The notes: generated by a model not told the origin, from the letters alone. DNA of 64,000 bases from Psococerastis gibbosa (GCA_963971405.1 OZ020488.1:5548678-5612677), one strand, 5' to 3'. Positions 33,461-45,394 are shown, counted from the first letter of the stretch. Made by a program: numbers and translations.

Positions 33461-34089
33461 TAATTTTTAAAGACATAGGTACTGTATTAGATGATACATT
33501 ATTGATATGCCGAAGTTTTGGAAGTCCATATATTATAAAAAAGGAAATAGCTAACTATGTTAAAGTCGTTAAAGAGCGTCATGTTTTCGACATTTGATAC
33601 TTTGTAAAGTCGATTTATAACAATATACAGTTGTATACAGTGCTACTACGGTAATATGTGCGAAAAACAAAATTAAACATGAGTATAATGTTATTGTAGC
33701 CTAGCTAGCAAAATGTTAACTGATATATAGTATTTCGTTGTGTTAACGGATGTAGGCCACACTCGGGCATTTGCCCAGTGGCGTGATTTTTATAAATTGT
33801 TGTTGTATTGTATTAAAATATATTCATTCATTCATTCATTTAACTTTACTTTCATGTGTGTAAGTGCTATTATTTTATTTTATATTCTTGATATAACTTA
33901 CTACATGCATACGACTTTGCTTTAATGTAAGTGCTATCGATTTCTGGACTCACATCTGTTGATGGTCCAATATATAATCTATTTATTTATTATTTATAAA
34001 AATGTCCTTCCTTCCTTCAGCAGTAGGGTTATTTATAAAAGGTACAGTATACAGTAACTAGACGAGGAGGTACGAATGGTAAATGGTAA

Positions 34090-35290
34090 TTGGAGTTAAT
34101 GATTATTGAGAATCAAACAGATACACAGCGAGTATATTCATGCGAACATTATTTAATGTGCCGTGATTGCCCGGCAAGCCAATCGAGTAAATTGTAATTG
34201 TATGGCCGGTTACGCGGGCATGAGTTAAAGAGCAATAAGCATGGCTAATAGGTTCGTGTAGCAATTTGCGAAGTTCAATACTAAAAGGATACATTTCATT
34301 CCAATTAATTGTTCTCACTGAATATTTATTGATATTTTTATTAGCGCTGATATTTTATATTTTTGATTTATATATGCTAATGTTATAGACTCTTCTTTTT
34401 CTATCTAACTTATGTTATAGACTACTGTTGATTATTTAAATACGCAGAGATTTCCTCAATATTAACATCAAGACAAGGGCGCGGGCATGATTTAAAGTTC
34501 AATGGGCATGGTTAACAAGTTCGTCATTCGTGTAACAATTTGCGAAGATCAATGCAAAAAATGATACATTTCATCCCAATTAATTATCTCACTGAATATT
34601 CATTGATATTTATAGTATATATTGGTTCTGATATTTTATCAATATTAACATCAAGACAAGGACGCGGGCATGATAAAGAGGAATAAGCATAGTTAATAAG
34701 TTCGTGTAACAATTTAAGAAGTTCAATACTAAAAAGAACCATTTCATTCCAATTAATTGTTCTCACTCAATATTTATTGATATTTTTATTAGCTCTGATA
34801 TTTTATATTTTTGATTTATTTATGCCTTTGAACATAAGTCTATAACATTATAGACTACTGTTGATTATTTAAATACAAAGATTACTCAATAATAATTCGA
34901 AGCCAAGGACTCGGGCATGATTTAAAGTGCAGTGGGCATGGCTAATAAGTGCGTATAGCAATTTGCGAAGTTTGATACAAAAATGATAGATTTTACCCCA
35001 ATTAATTTTCCTCACTGAATATTTAATTTACATGAGCTCTGATACCTATTTTATATTTTTGATCTAGTGATGCTTATGTTATAGACTATTGTTGGCTATT
35101 AACACGGTAATTTACACACTATTAATTCACACGAGGACGAGGACGCGAGCAAGACTTAAAGAGCAAGAAGCATAATTAATAAGTTCGTGTAGCAATTTAA
35201 GAAGTTCAATACAAAAACTATACATTTCATTGCGATTAATTGTTTTTTATTGGCTCTGATATTTTATATTTTTGATTTAGTGGCTGGCGC
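34090..35290. repeat. Irregular tandem array with 170-275 bp units
   Basis: CCAATTAATT marks units at 34301, 34576, 34749 and 34998, with a variant at 35231 (spacings 275, 173, 249, 233). Units share TCACTGAATATTTATTGATA, a TCTGATATTTTATATTTTTG stretch, GCGGGCATGA, and GTTCGTGTAGCAATTTGCGA. Length variation reflects internal deletions. Confidence 0.8.
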
Positions 35291-35294
35291 GGCC

Positions 35295-36335
35295 AAGGTT
35301 CTTAACAGCTCATTATAGGATCAGCGAAATTAAGTAAATTAAAAATTTTAATTGCAATAAAATGCCGTAAAAAACACCTAAAAAATCTCGAATCAAAGAA
35401 TACAGTATATTATATTGCATAAACTGCATCGTTAAGGTACCCGCGATAGTCTTTAAAATCCTTGTGAGATGAGATGCAATAATGCATATATTCAGTATAG
35501 TTCAATGCTCTAATGAGGTTCTGTAGGGACAGTTTTGGTCACTAGGTTCGCTGAGGACAAACCGATATCCATATTATTCAAAATGGCCGCCGTTTGCATG
35601 CGAAAACTAAGCTCTTAGCATCTAATTAATTCTTTTAATACTTTGTATAATATTTTTACTATGCCTGGACCTTATCTCGCTGCATATAATTTAATATATA
35701 AATTCTCCATGATTTATAGAAAAATATCACTTTAAAATAATACGTAATTAAAAAACATTTAAAAATAGTATTGAGGCTTATGGAAAAATCAACGCTTTGA
35801 TATCATTACAACTGGTGCTGCCATCTGCAAAATGACGCCACAAATGAACCCCATTGCTTTCTACAAACAAAAACAGTTCCACGAAATAAAAGAAAACTAT
35901 AGGAAGTTGCCACAGACCAAATCGGGCTATAAAGGTTGAGCGTTCACACACTACTTAGACAATTGCCGATCACAACTAATCATCAACATCATGACCTCTG
36001 GTTTGCATTGTTAGCTTACCAACAAAGAGATCAAGATATTGTGGCTTATCGGCGAAGTCATGAACCCCAATGGGAATATACCTAACACAATAGATAACTG
36101 TACAGTTCATCTTATCTGCCACCTTTTAGTCTTGGTCTGGGAGTTATCAGTTGGAGTCTTGGAGAGAGTAATATTTTTCAGGATTTCGTACCGCTTTCGT
36201 GGTGGAAGGGTCTGTTAGAGTAAAGTTTTAATTAAGGTTGGCTGCTTGGTAGTTAAGAACCAACTGGAGGAGAAAAACATTACGTACAAAATTTCTCCTT
36301 GATCAAGGCAAGGCTGCGTGTGAATGTGTGAGAAA
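35295..36335. other. No recognisable feature
   Basis: AT-rich spacer. Phrases such as AAAATGGCCGCCG are common in transposon debris but are not enough for a call. Confidence 0.35.
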
Positions 36336-36339
36336 ATGA

Positions 36340-36525
36340 ACGTGGATGGTAGCGAATTTGAATTAGTGTGACTGTTATCTTGAATAGAAGGTATGACTGA
36401 TATTGGGTACGAATGTAGCTTATTATATACAAATATTTCAATTATTGTACTATCGTTGATGTAAACAGTTAGGTGTAAGAGAGGGCAATAGGCCCTAATC
36501 CTAACCTCGCTGTAGGTCTACTTAT
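36340..36525 (+). mobile_element. SINE-A copy, uninterrupted
   Basis: GTGGATGGTAGCGAATTTG, TGATATTGGGTACGAATGTA, TTTCAATTATTG, and GTTAGGTGTAAGAGAGGGCA then ATAGGCCCTAATC. It matches the three separated pieces at 31075-31800. Family A starts directly after it. Confidence 0.65.
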
Positions 36526-36526
36526 T

Positions 36527-37370
36527 GCTTTCCAATTTATACGTAGTATAAGGAAAGCTTTGTGACGGTCGAAATTTTCGATTCCCTGATTTCAACGGAT
36601 TTACACGTTTTGAGGTCCCAGGAACCCAAAAAAGTGGTTTTTACGAAATGTCTGTCTGTCTGTGCGTCGATTTCCGGGCAAACTACTCGGTCGATTTTGA
36701 TGAAACTCGGCATGTAGGCTCACAAAAATCATACCTCGGGACAATTTTTATTTTTATTATGGGCTAACTCAATTTGGAGGGGTTTTATTTTCAAAAAACT
36801 CATAAAAAACGTCTAAAGAAATTATTTCTCGAAAACGGCTCCAACGATTTCTTTTGAATTCACATACAGTATATTGTAGTCGTTATTAATGTTGACAAAA
36901 TGCGGAGGGTCGCTTGCCCCTTGATAGTTTGCTTCTGGGGGTAAAAAAATAAAAATAACTAAATTTTAATGAAAAATGACTAAAAAATAATTTTTCTTCG
37001 AAACCTTTCTATCGATGATTTCTACCTTCAGGCATGTTTTAGGTGTTAAATTGAGTAACGAAACTGGACAGGTTGCTTTCCCAAAAACCTATTTGGTTTT
37101 GTGCAAAAAAAATTCTTTTGAAAAAATGAAAGCAAATTCACGCTCAAATGCATTGCGTGCCTTGCCATTATTGCTGTGTGGTAATGTGTTGGTCTGTCCT
37201 ATCTAGAATTTACGTCACCTCCAGTGACGTCAGGTGGACCCCCCCCCCCCCCCGTGATAATCGAAATTTAACCACAGGAAAATTATTTACCATGAAATTA
37301 ATCATTTTCTCTCCTTACTAATTGATAAATTGGAAAGCATGTTCGAGTAAACTCGGACCCGTTCTTTTTC
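36527..37370 (+). mobile_element. Transposon family A, longest copy
   Basis: It runs from ATTGCTTTCCAATTTATACG to AAATTGGAAAGCATGTTCGA and about 30 bp beyond, roughly 840 bp. TGCTTTCCAATTTAT and its inverse sit near the two ends. A subterminal GGAAAGC repeat occurs at both sides. The interior holds a (CTGT)n run, TTTTGATGAAACTCGGCATG, a C15 tract and no transposase. The 3' ~330 bp are nearly identical to 62675-63043. Terminal inverted repeats suggest a DNA transposon. The true 3' boundary lies past the inverted motif, so the class stays open. Confidence 0.7.
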
Positions 37371-37529
37371 AATAAATACTTTATTATTAATTAAAAAATC
37401 AGATTTCACCGAAAATATCGATTGTAGGGCCATACGAGAGAAGAACTAAAGGGGAAAAAATGTTCCTCTACATTTTGATTAACACAGATCTGTCACTGTT
37501 ATTGAATTTTGTATAAATGAACCGGTGTG

Positions 37530-37850
37530 AGGAACCTTTCTATGGATGATGTCTAACTTCATGTTTTGGTTGCTAAATACAGTAACGAAGCTTTGATAGG
37601 TTCCAGGAAAGTTTTTGGTTTTGTAGAAAAATTTATTTTTTGAAGATATTATGGATAGTCGAAGCCATACCATGCCGACCATACCGTACCATAATTTCAA
37701 CTGTCCCATCGATAAATCCAGGCTTTTTGGAAAAACTATAAACAGCCGATATATAATCATAGAGTAATTATTTACTATGTAACAATTACAGTACTTTATA
37801 ATTATTGATAAATAGGAAACCATGTACAGATACACTTGTACCACTTCTTT
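37530..37850 (+). mobile_element. Diverged family A 3' half
   Basis: ACCTTTCTATGGATGATGTC..TTGGTTTTGTAGAAAAATTT..GATAAATAGGAAACCATGTA with CACTTGTACC. This is the same order as in 37000-37370 with heavy substitution. It lacks the poly-C tract. Confidence 0.55.
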
Positions 37851-38701
37851 AAATTAAGGAGCGGAAATTAGTTAATTAGCCAATAACTTGAAAACAGAAC
37901 GTCCATTCCTTGAACTTTTTAAACAATCGCCAAATTTCTGAGCCGTCAAAGACTTTTAATGCTTTGCCTAAGGAAATTAAAGTACGGTATTGTACTGGCA
38001 GTTTTTTTTTTAATTTAGAACAATCACAAAATAAATAATTTAGGCTATACTATGCCTTTTACTGAACTTAAAAGATGTTTTGAAGCGATAATGTAAAAAT
38101 AAAATATAAAATAAATGTATATAAATAGATAAAATATTCTAAGATTTGTGAGTGTTTTAAACCATTATTTATAATTATTGCTTTGTAATGTTTTTGTTTT
38201 GTAATAGTTATAAGGGCCACGACGCAAGTCCCCTTCACAGGGTGCACTTAGTGTGGCCCTTGGATATTTATTAATTTGAATGCGTTTTTTGATTAATAAA
38301 AATGCCTTAAATACCTTAGTCCCATGGTATTGTATACAAGATACAAATATACAATACATAAAACGGCGGGAAATGAAAATTAATTTTAAACGTCAATTAG
38401 CCCTCCATAGTCTTGAGTTATTAATTATAAATCATATACCACTTTGTGGAATAATAGCAAAATTACGTCTTAGATAAGCATCTCAATGTTCTCCATAAGC
38501 ATAAAGACAATGAATATTCTAGTTCTCACTGCTTATTCAAGTGGCAATCTCATCATTTCGCTTATTTCTCCTTCACATTTCTCCATAATTTCATTCCATG
38601 CTCATTGTTATTAAAATGCAACTTCTGGAGAATGCAGGAGTCTGGAGAACAGGAACATTATAGCGTAGGGTGAAAAAAAGGGTATATGTCTATCTGTCTA
38701 T

Positions 38702-39362
38702 CTGCAGCCTGATCATGACGATTATAATCCCGGGGTTAATTAAATACCATGTCACGTGATGGGATTAATTCAATTGTTTAAAATAAAAGACAAGCAAATT
38801 TCAGATTTTTTAAATTTTTTATGTTGGTAATCGTCGCAGTGCTAAGCGCTGAAAATTCAATTTGTAAATTGTGATGTTGGCAATGCTGACCAACTGAACT
38901 GACGCGACGCTGCCGTAGCAAATATAAAATGCAAATATAAACACACATCGCCCTAGAAATAAACAAGTTTTAATATTTTGAATTAATATATTAAGGATTA
39001 TAAATAATTTGTCTAAATCTAAGGCAGAAATAATGAAGAAACCCACCAAAAATATAGCTGATAATAATTCAATTGTTTAAATTTGAATTTTTATTACTTT
39101 TTTATAATGGAAAGTGCTGTTCAAAATTTGTTTGTTTACAGCTTTAATCCCAGGAGTAAGTTAATACCAACCGCCATGATCAGCCTGCTGCAGCCTGATC
39201 GAGGCGCTTATAATACCGGTATTTATTTAACCCCCTGGTATTAAAAATGTAAACAAGATAATTTTATAATGGAAAGTGCTGTTCAAAATTTGTTTGTTTA
39301 CAGTAATAATCCTAGGGTATTTATTTAACCCCGGTATTATAATCGCCTCGATCAGGCTGCAG
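38702..39362. mobile_element. Transposon family B, longest copy
   Basis: CTGCAGCCTGATCATGACG followed by ATTATAATCCCGGGGTTAA at the left end is mirrored at the right by TTAACCCCGGTATTATAATC with GCCTCGATCAGGCTGCAG (~37-bp inverted ends). A second inverted block at about 39183-39245, and a 45-bp direct repeat (AATGGAAAGTGCTGTTCAAA at 39109 and 39270), point to a nested or duplicated end. No coding capacity. No clear target duplication. Confidence 0.7.
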
Positions 39363-39479
39363 GTACAGAGGGGAGAGGAGGTTTTAGTGAGATTCGTCTA
39401 CCTATTGAGACGGCCAATGTTCGACCTCCAGAAAATTCCTTCACAACTTTTCATTTCATGACCCCCTGAGTCTAAAACC

Positions 39480-39900
39480 AAACCCCGTTCAAAAAATTAT
39501 ATATGTATATATATGTATATCGATTTTAGGAAACATTCTAACTCCCGTACATATTATCCGATCTTGATGAAACTTGCGACAAAAATTGATCATACAAATG
39601 TCTTGATCGAGTTCGTTAACCAGCATGATTTGCCATTTTGTTCCAAGATGGCGGCAGAATAAAACCCTTTATAATTCATATCTCAGTTATTATTGGTTCC
39701 AGAGGAATGAAATAAAATTTGACCGAAAGTCCGCATTATTATTTACGATAATGGTAATACACACTTTTTACGAAAAATCAACGGTTTCAAGATGGCGTCC
39801 AGTCAAAAGTGAAAATAATTTGATAAACAAAAGTTCAAAATATGGAACACAAGAGTGTTTTGTGTGTTCATGTTGTGGTCGGGAAAAGAATTAAGAATTT
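39480..39900 (+). mobile_element. Possible unclassified transposon fragment
   Basis: TCTAACTCCCGTACATATTA then TCCGATCTTGATGAAACTTG, and a doubled CAAGATGGCG, resemble internal parts of family A-like repeats. No ends were found. Confidence 0.3.
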
Positions 39901-39944
39901 TTTTATTTTTAATTACATAGCCCTACATAGCTTTAAAAAGAACT

Positions 39945-40035
39945 AAAGGAAAAGCGGAGTGTGAGCTTGCTTGGAATCTCCCTGCACCTGATCGGCCAGA
40001 GCCGAAAGGGATTTTTGTAGCCCCTCTTCTTCTTC
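39945..40035 (-). repeat. Family F repeat
   Basis: On the minus strand: CCCTTTCGGCTCTGGCCGAT and GCAGGGAGATTCCAAG. The plus-strand copy at 63150-63240 shares CCCCTTTCGGCTCTGGCCG and AAGGGAGATTCCAT. The type is unknown. Confidence 0.5.
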
Positions 40036-40327
40036 TGAGGTTACAACCTCAACCAACATTTTCCCCAGCTTTACATGCTATGGTGGGAGGGACCCTACAA
40101 GGTTGAAGAAGCTTAATTGCAATTTTAGAGGTCCTTAGAGTTGAGAGCGTGCTCCGGAGGACACATCAGTCTTTTATGCGTTCCAGGATGGGCGTGGGAA
40201 GAAAACAGTGCAGGGTTCCCGAGGCCACTGGCCAGTGAACTCTGCAGATGGCCACTGGGCGCCTCATTACAGCATACGTGCTTCCATCATCCAACTATGC
40301 CAACTTTAGTGAACCCCGAAGAAAGAA

Positions 40328-40632
40328 TGGAGCCATTTCAGCCATTAGCATAGCTGTTGTAAATGCACTGCTTCTTGCAGGAAATATTGCCTCACAGCAA
40401 CCTTCAGTCCGAGCTAATTGAACGCTGAACACCCAAAAATGGGTTAATTAACCATTGTAAGGCTGGGGTGAAAATTCACCCAAATGGAAAATAAAGACAA
40501 TTTTCCTTGGAGTCATTTCAGTCATTAGCATAGCTGTTGTAAATGCACTGCTTCTTGCAGGAAATATTGCCTCACAGCAACCTTCAGTCCGAGCTAATTG
40601 AACGCTGAACACCCAAAAATGGGTTAATTCAC
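40328..40632. repeat. Direct duplication, ~125 bp repeated at 180-bp spacing
   Basis: CATTAGCATAGCTGTTGTAA..GAACGCTGAACACCCAAAAA then TGGGTTAATT appears at about 40342-40450 and again at 40522-40630. The two copies differ at only a few bases, so the duplication is recent. Confidence 0.8.
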
Positions 40633-41119
40633 TTAATTTTATAAGAGTGAGCCGCTAACTAACCTGAAAAGGGTCGAAGTCCCTTATGATCCAAGGCCGT
40701 TATTAAGGAAAAAGGTCTTAAGGAACAATAACCTCAGCAGGGAGCACAATAGGTCACAAAGTTTAAGTGCATATGCAAAAACGTACCCAAAAATAATAAA
40801 AGAAAGCAGGAAAATAAAGAATGGAGGGCTTGCAAAGCCCTCGAGGTTTTGAGCTAGGTAGATTTCACATTTTTTTTAATTTTTATGGTTTCACCGTTTT
40901 CCTTTCCTGAATACCTTTCCAGAACAGTATTTTTTTTAAAAATTCTCTTTTGTTTGATGTCGTTTGATGTCGAATTATAAGCGTGAAGCTATGTCAGCAT
41001 TGCCAAGAGCGGCAGCGAGGTAATACCACCTGTGATTCGAAAATTAGTCCAGAAAAGTGTTCTTTGGAGTATTCTCAACTGGCAGCAAAATCTACTTTAA
41101 CTTAGACAAAGGAAACATG

Positions 41120-41315
41120 GAGAAATGGGCGGAAATGGGATTCGAACCTGACTCCTCACGTTACCACGTCCACCATTTACAAGGCCGTACCCAAGGGGAG
41201 GTTCATTGGGGTTCAACCCCCCCCTCCCCCGCATTTATGTCGAGTCTCGAGTCCCACCAATCGACCTTCGGTTTCATAGTCCAGTTTGCTACCAACTGAT
41301 GGACTAGAGTGAGAG
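41120..41315 (-). mobile_element. SINE-E, one or two heads, disrupted
   Basis: Minus-strand AGTTGGTAGCAAACTGGACT and GGTTCGAATCCC-like boxes are separated by a C-rich block (41200-41232). The block begins near CAAGGCCGTACCCAAGG, which looks like a hAT-like end. The arrangement suggests an insertion into the SINE, but no target duplication is clear. Confidence 0.5.
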
Positions 41316-41479
41316 ATATGGGAGAGATCGGACATTTATTTCCCGCCAAAAATAGATTTTTTAATTTCCCGGGCTCGAATGGCCCATCTCTCCTGCACAG
41401 AACTCGAAGCTAGAAAACTACCCGGTGTCAACAAATTATAAGCCTTTGTTAAGTATGCGGTCGGAATCTGGGGTTGGAT

Positions 41480-42180
41480 CTTCGATTTATTAAGAGCTCC
41501 CAATCTGTACATACGGTACTACGGAGAGATGAACGCTGACCCAAGCTAAGGAGAACAGAATCTGTACATTTGAAAGTTGTATACCGACGAATGCTGCGAC
41601 CAGGCGGGTGGTTCTCGCCATATGCCTAATGCAACAAAATCGTGCCCTCAAGGTCGCGCTAGCAGTAGACAAATTTGGTTTGCAGGGCAAAATTCGCAGA
41701 AAGAAATCAACTCTAAAGAGTGTATTGGCTTTAATTTAATTTAAAAATTACTTTGGACCGTTTTTTATAGTTATTTCTTGCTTTTTTCACATTTTTTTAA
41801 AGTTTATTGTATGCATACTGCACACTCTTGCCGTGCAGAGGGTGGTGGCCTTGGGGCACGCACTTGGTGAATGGTGGTGGCTATCCATTTATATATGGCT
41901 GCGACTCTACAGAAGCCGAGTGACGCGTGCTGACGGTTAAGAAACGGAAACTAACATACTTGGCCATGTGATAAGGAAAGAAAAATTGCATGTTATAATA
42001 TACAGGAAGATAGAAGGACTGAGAGCTCCCGGCAGAAGAATATAACATCCCGGTTGAAAAACCTTTGGCAGTGGCTTGGTAAGAGCTCTACTTCCCTTTT
42101 CAGAGTGGCAGTCTTCAGGGTACAAATTGCCTTGATAATCGCCAATTTTAGCTAGAAGAGGCATATAAAGAAGAAATGCA
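41480..42180 (+). pseudogene. LINE 3' region in two pieces
   Basis: Around 41555-41610, CTFESCIPTNAATRRVV corresponds to the AFEM..YRR stretch of LINE reverse transcriptase C-termini. At 41930-42180, LTVKKRKLTYLGHVIRKEKL is followed by GLRAPGRR. After a frame change comes GKSSTSLFRVAVFRVQIALI then IANFS and a stop. It is the same family as 43075 and 55990. About 230 bp of unrelated sequence lie between the pieces. Confidence 0.65.
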
Positions 42181-42599
42181 GCCGCCGGCGAGCCTTCATA
42201 ACAAAACAACAGCCAGACGAGACGGCCATTATGTGTTACGGAGAACAAAGTAGACCAGTCCATCGACATAATAAAGGAAGCACCAGCTAACTGTTGTTTT
42301 TTTTTTTTTAGAAGGGCAACTGGCTAAATGTTGACGAGCATGCGAAAAGATCGGAACGAAAGGTACGTATAAGAGAGGATCATGTACAGAGAGGCTCGGG
42401 GCAAAATCACTTCTCCGAAATGACGGGAACTTAATTGTAGATAATAAAATGCGCGACGAGGCAGTTCCGCGTGTCTGCAACCAATTGCCTCAGGCGAGTG
42501 CGGTTTTCTAGAAGAAAGTAAGTAAAGGTAGAGCCTATTAAGAGACGACGGGAGGCGAAAAACTTTATAGGTGCATAAAGTTAAGTTTCAAAGAAAATA

Positions 42600-42740
42600 T
42601 CCATTGAGACCAGCTACTCAGAGACTTCAACTGCACGACGTACGGCGACTTGAAGTGGCTGGCCGACGATAGAAAAGAATGGACGATCCGGAGCATGTTG
42701 CCACAAATTAACCCCTAGTGGTTGTCTAGCAGCAGAAGAA
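42600..42740 (+). pseudogene. LINE 3' end fragment
   Basis: RDFNCTTYGDLKWLADDRKE then WTIRSM resembles the T.GDLKRLA.DR..WR tail of several LINE families. AGAAGAAGAAGAA follows as a tail. Confidence 0.5.
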
Positions 42741-43074
42741 GAAGAATCCATTGAGAAATTAACCTTCTTCATCTTCTCCTTCTGGCTGGCCTGGTCGGAT
42801 TTTATTAAAGGGGAGGGAGATGTACTGAAACATTTGGAAAGATTGAATCATGTAGCCTAAAAAAAACCGTGGCACAACGACACAATGTAGGGCTGCACCT
42901 GGTAGAGGAAGGACTGGTAGAAAATCCTCTCTCTTCACCACTGCTATATTTCCGATGATGTGGTCGGCAACATGCCCAACAGGCACCGTTTTAAATTTTG
43001 GCCTTCCAGACTGTCGCGAATGTCGCTGACTCACTACTCATGAATACCAGCTTGGTATCTTCCTCTTGAGCTGC

Positions 43075-43310
43075 TGCTTTTAACGGCTAAGAAACTGAAA
43101 CTAACATACTTCAGCCATGTGATGAGGAACGAAAAGTAATAATCCCAGCAGGGAAGACAGAAGGACAGGGGGCTCTCGGCAGAAGAAGAACATCCTGTTT
43201 GAAAAACCAGAGGCAGTTGTTTGGCAAGAGCACAACTTCCCTTTTCAGAGCAGTAGTCTCCAAGGTCAAAACTGTCATGATGGTTCTGCGATAGAAGAGG
43301 CTTTAAAATA
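43075..43310 (+). pseudogene. LINE 3' end (MMIANLR-tail family)
   Basis: LTAKKLKLTYFSHVMRNEK, then after a shift GALGRRRTSCLKNQRQLFGK and STTSLFRAVVSKVKTVMM. It is followed 30 bp later by an inverted copy of the same tail. Confidence 0.75.
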
Positions 43311-43342
43311 AGAAGATCGAAGGACCATCGTGTACATTATTT

Positions 43343-43440
43343 TGTACCTTGGAGACTGCTGCTCTGAAAAGGGAAGTCGTGCTCTTGCCAAACACCTGCC
43401 TCAGGATTCAAGTGGGATGTTCTTCTTCTGCCGGGAGCCC
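43343..43440 (-). pseudogene. LINE 3' end, inverted relative to its neighbour
   Basis: The minus strand encodes RQVFGKSTTSLFRAAVSKVQ. Together with 43200-43300 it forms an inverted repeat of ~90 bp, arms facing each other. Confidence 0.7.
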
Positions 43441-44091
43441 ACAGCTTGATATAAATCGGAAATTTTGGCCCTCGGCTGCGAAAGGGGTGCTTACAGTGAG
43501 GAGACACTCTGCTTATCCAGTTCACGAGTAGTGGCGCCAATCGATTATTTGCACTCAGCAATTTAGGCCCACGACGGTAGAGAATTTGAGCTACGGAAGA
43601 CAATGCCGCTGACTCACTTCACGAAGAGCAGCTCGGTGTAACCCGGAAATTTGGGTCCTCGACTGCCTCGTTGTGGAAGGCAAAGAGTCATGCCGCTGAC
43701 CTACTTCGCAATGAGCGGTGCCGATCGGGTGCATCAGTAGTGGCCCGTCCCCCGGAATGCGGCCCCCGTGCCGAGACGTTTAGTCACACTACTCAGAGGA
43801 AGAACGAGCTGTCTTATGGATAGCCGTATGAAATACTCGAGAACTGCTAACAGGAGATAATGCCAAAACCTGTAGAGACACACTGAAACATGGCGGACAC
43901 TCATGTTACGTGCTAAAACCAGTTGTAATTGTCAACTGTGCGCCACTCCCACCACTCCTATCTGGCTACGGATAGTGGAATCCGACCAATACTTTTGTTG
44001 TTGGTATAAATATAATAATAAAAATAATACTGCAATTCGTCGGATTTCCCATTTCTATATTCCGTAGGTTTACCTACTCCCTAAGACAAGT

Positions 44092-44215
44092 TGGAAAATC
44101 TGAGGCAGTGGTTTTGGCAAGAGCACAACTTCCCTTTACAGAGCAGCAAACTCAAAGTCAAAATTGCCATGATGATCGCCAAGTTTCTATAGAAGGGGCA
44201 TTTAAAGAAAAAGTA
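44092..44215 (+). pseudogene. LINE 3' end fragment (MMIANLR-tail family)
   Basis: TGAGGCAGTGGTTTTGGCAA..AGAGCACAACTTCCCTTTAC..GCCATGATGATCGCCAAGTT with TCTATAGAAGGGGCATTT. The frame is shifted in places. Confidence 0.65.
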
Positions 44216-44420
44216 GACTTAAAGTTAGACCAGCCGGTGTTTGGGCGCTCTAATAGACTCTCAGCTCCCAAGAACACGGTTATTAAGACCACTGATCATA
44301 GCAACAGCCAATAGGGTAGTGTTGTTACATCTTGTTATAAATTCGGAGCACTCAAGTCATTTTCAGACCCTTCTGAACCATCAGGCCAAAGTCCTCAGCA
44401 AAAAAATAGTTTTCTTATGA

Positions 44421-44814
44421 CAGAGGCGGATCCAGCTTTTTATTTGAAGGGTACATGACCGAAATTGGCGCCCTCTGCTAACAAAGTTAGATCGGTTTAC
44501 GGTAACCTGTTTTGTAATAACAATTTTTTTTTTAATTAGATAATATTTATTACAACAGGACAACCCTCGAAGACAGAATTGAACAACTCACCGGAGCAAG
44601 AGGACAAACAGTGGCCGAGCTCAAGCTGTTAGCGTCCGACGGGGTAGAGTACAAGAAATGGGTCCGAGTGACACGGTGCGCACGTGGCACTAAGAGGGAA
44701 AAGGAAGTAGAAAAAGAAGAAGGAGATAACATTTATTTTTACTAAATTTGTCTAATTTTGGCACCCTTCAGGGCGCTTGAGGGGGGTCATGACACCTCTG
44801 TGGATGCGCCACTG
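44421..44814. mobile_element. hAT-like MITE hosting a LINE insertion
   Basis: Flanked by TCTTATGA (44413-44420) and TCTTATGG (44815-44822), 7 of 8 identical. The ends are CAGAGGCGGATCCA and TGGATGCGCCACTG, inverted. GGGTACATGACC near the left and GGGGGTCATGACACC near the right extend the pairing. Without the LINE inside (44551-44724 plus its 12-bp duplication) the MITE would be ~208 bp. Confidence 0.85.
44551..44724 (+). pseudogene. LINE 3' end inserted in a hAT MITE
   Basis: GATAA(T/C)ATTTAT flanks it (44539-44550 and 44725-44736), a 12-bp target duplication. TTLEDRIEQLTGARGQTVAE then LKLLASDGVEYKKWVRVT is a LINE C-terminus. AAAAAGAAGAAGG is its tail. A related copy is at 55265. Confidence 0.85.
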
Positions 44815-45117
44815 TCTTATGGATGGCTATAACAAGTAGAGGTGTTAACTGAAGAGATGGACAAGATAAACAAATTAGCAGTTGACCTCACCTGCAAGTG
44901 ATTGACCAGAGAGTAAATAACAACAGTCCCTCATTGATGGAAAGCTACGGTTGATAAACAATAGAGCGCTAATCGAGTAGAATGATGTTTTTTAACACTA
45001 AACTGAACGAGATGTATTATAATATATAAATATTTTAGTTTTAGTTCTAGTAAAATGGGGCCCTCCTACTAATATATATATAACATATATAAGACATCAT
45101 GTCATCAAACAAACCAA

Positions 45118-45392
45118 GGGACCTTCCGAGAGACGTAGCAGTGGCGACTTTCCGAATGGCGACGGGACACGATTTCCTTCAGAAGCACTTGCATAGGATT
45201 GGGGTGGTGGTCACCATTGTGTCCCCTGTGTTTTACATCTGAAGGAACTGCAGAACATCTCGCAACCTCCGACGGCCTTAAGGACGTCATCTGCGAGGCA
45301 ACTTTGGAGGGACGAGCTTCTTTATACTGGTCGGCACGGCGTCGGTTGGCCAAAAGGCCACGTACGGGCGTTGGCTGAAGTAAGAAGAAGTA
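45118..45392 (+). pseudogene. LINE 3' end (GVG-stop family)
   Basis: PRDVAVATFRMATGHDFLQK, then after one frame change CPLCFTSEGTAEHLATS (the last Cys of the zinc motif is Ser), and SLYWSARRRLAKRPRTGVG and a stop. A (A)AGTAAGAAG tail follows. It is the best copy of this family's tail. Confidence 0.75.
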
Positions 45393-45394
45393 AG

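Noticed and set aside
42759-43034. 91-codon minus-strand frame as host gene
   Set aside because: Lies between LINE tails and has no recognisable domain. Most likely repeat-derived.
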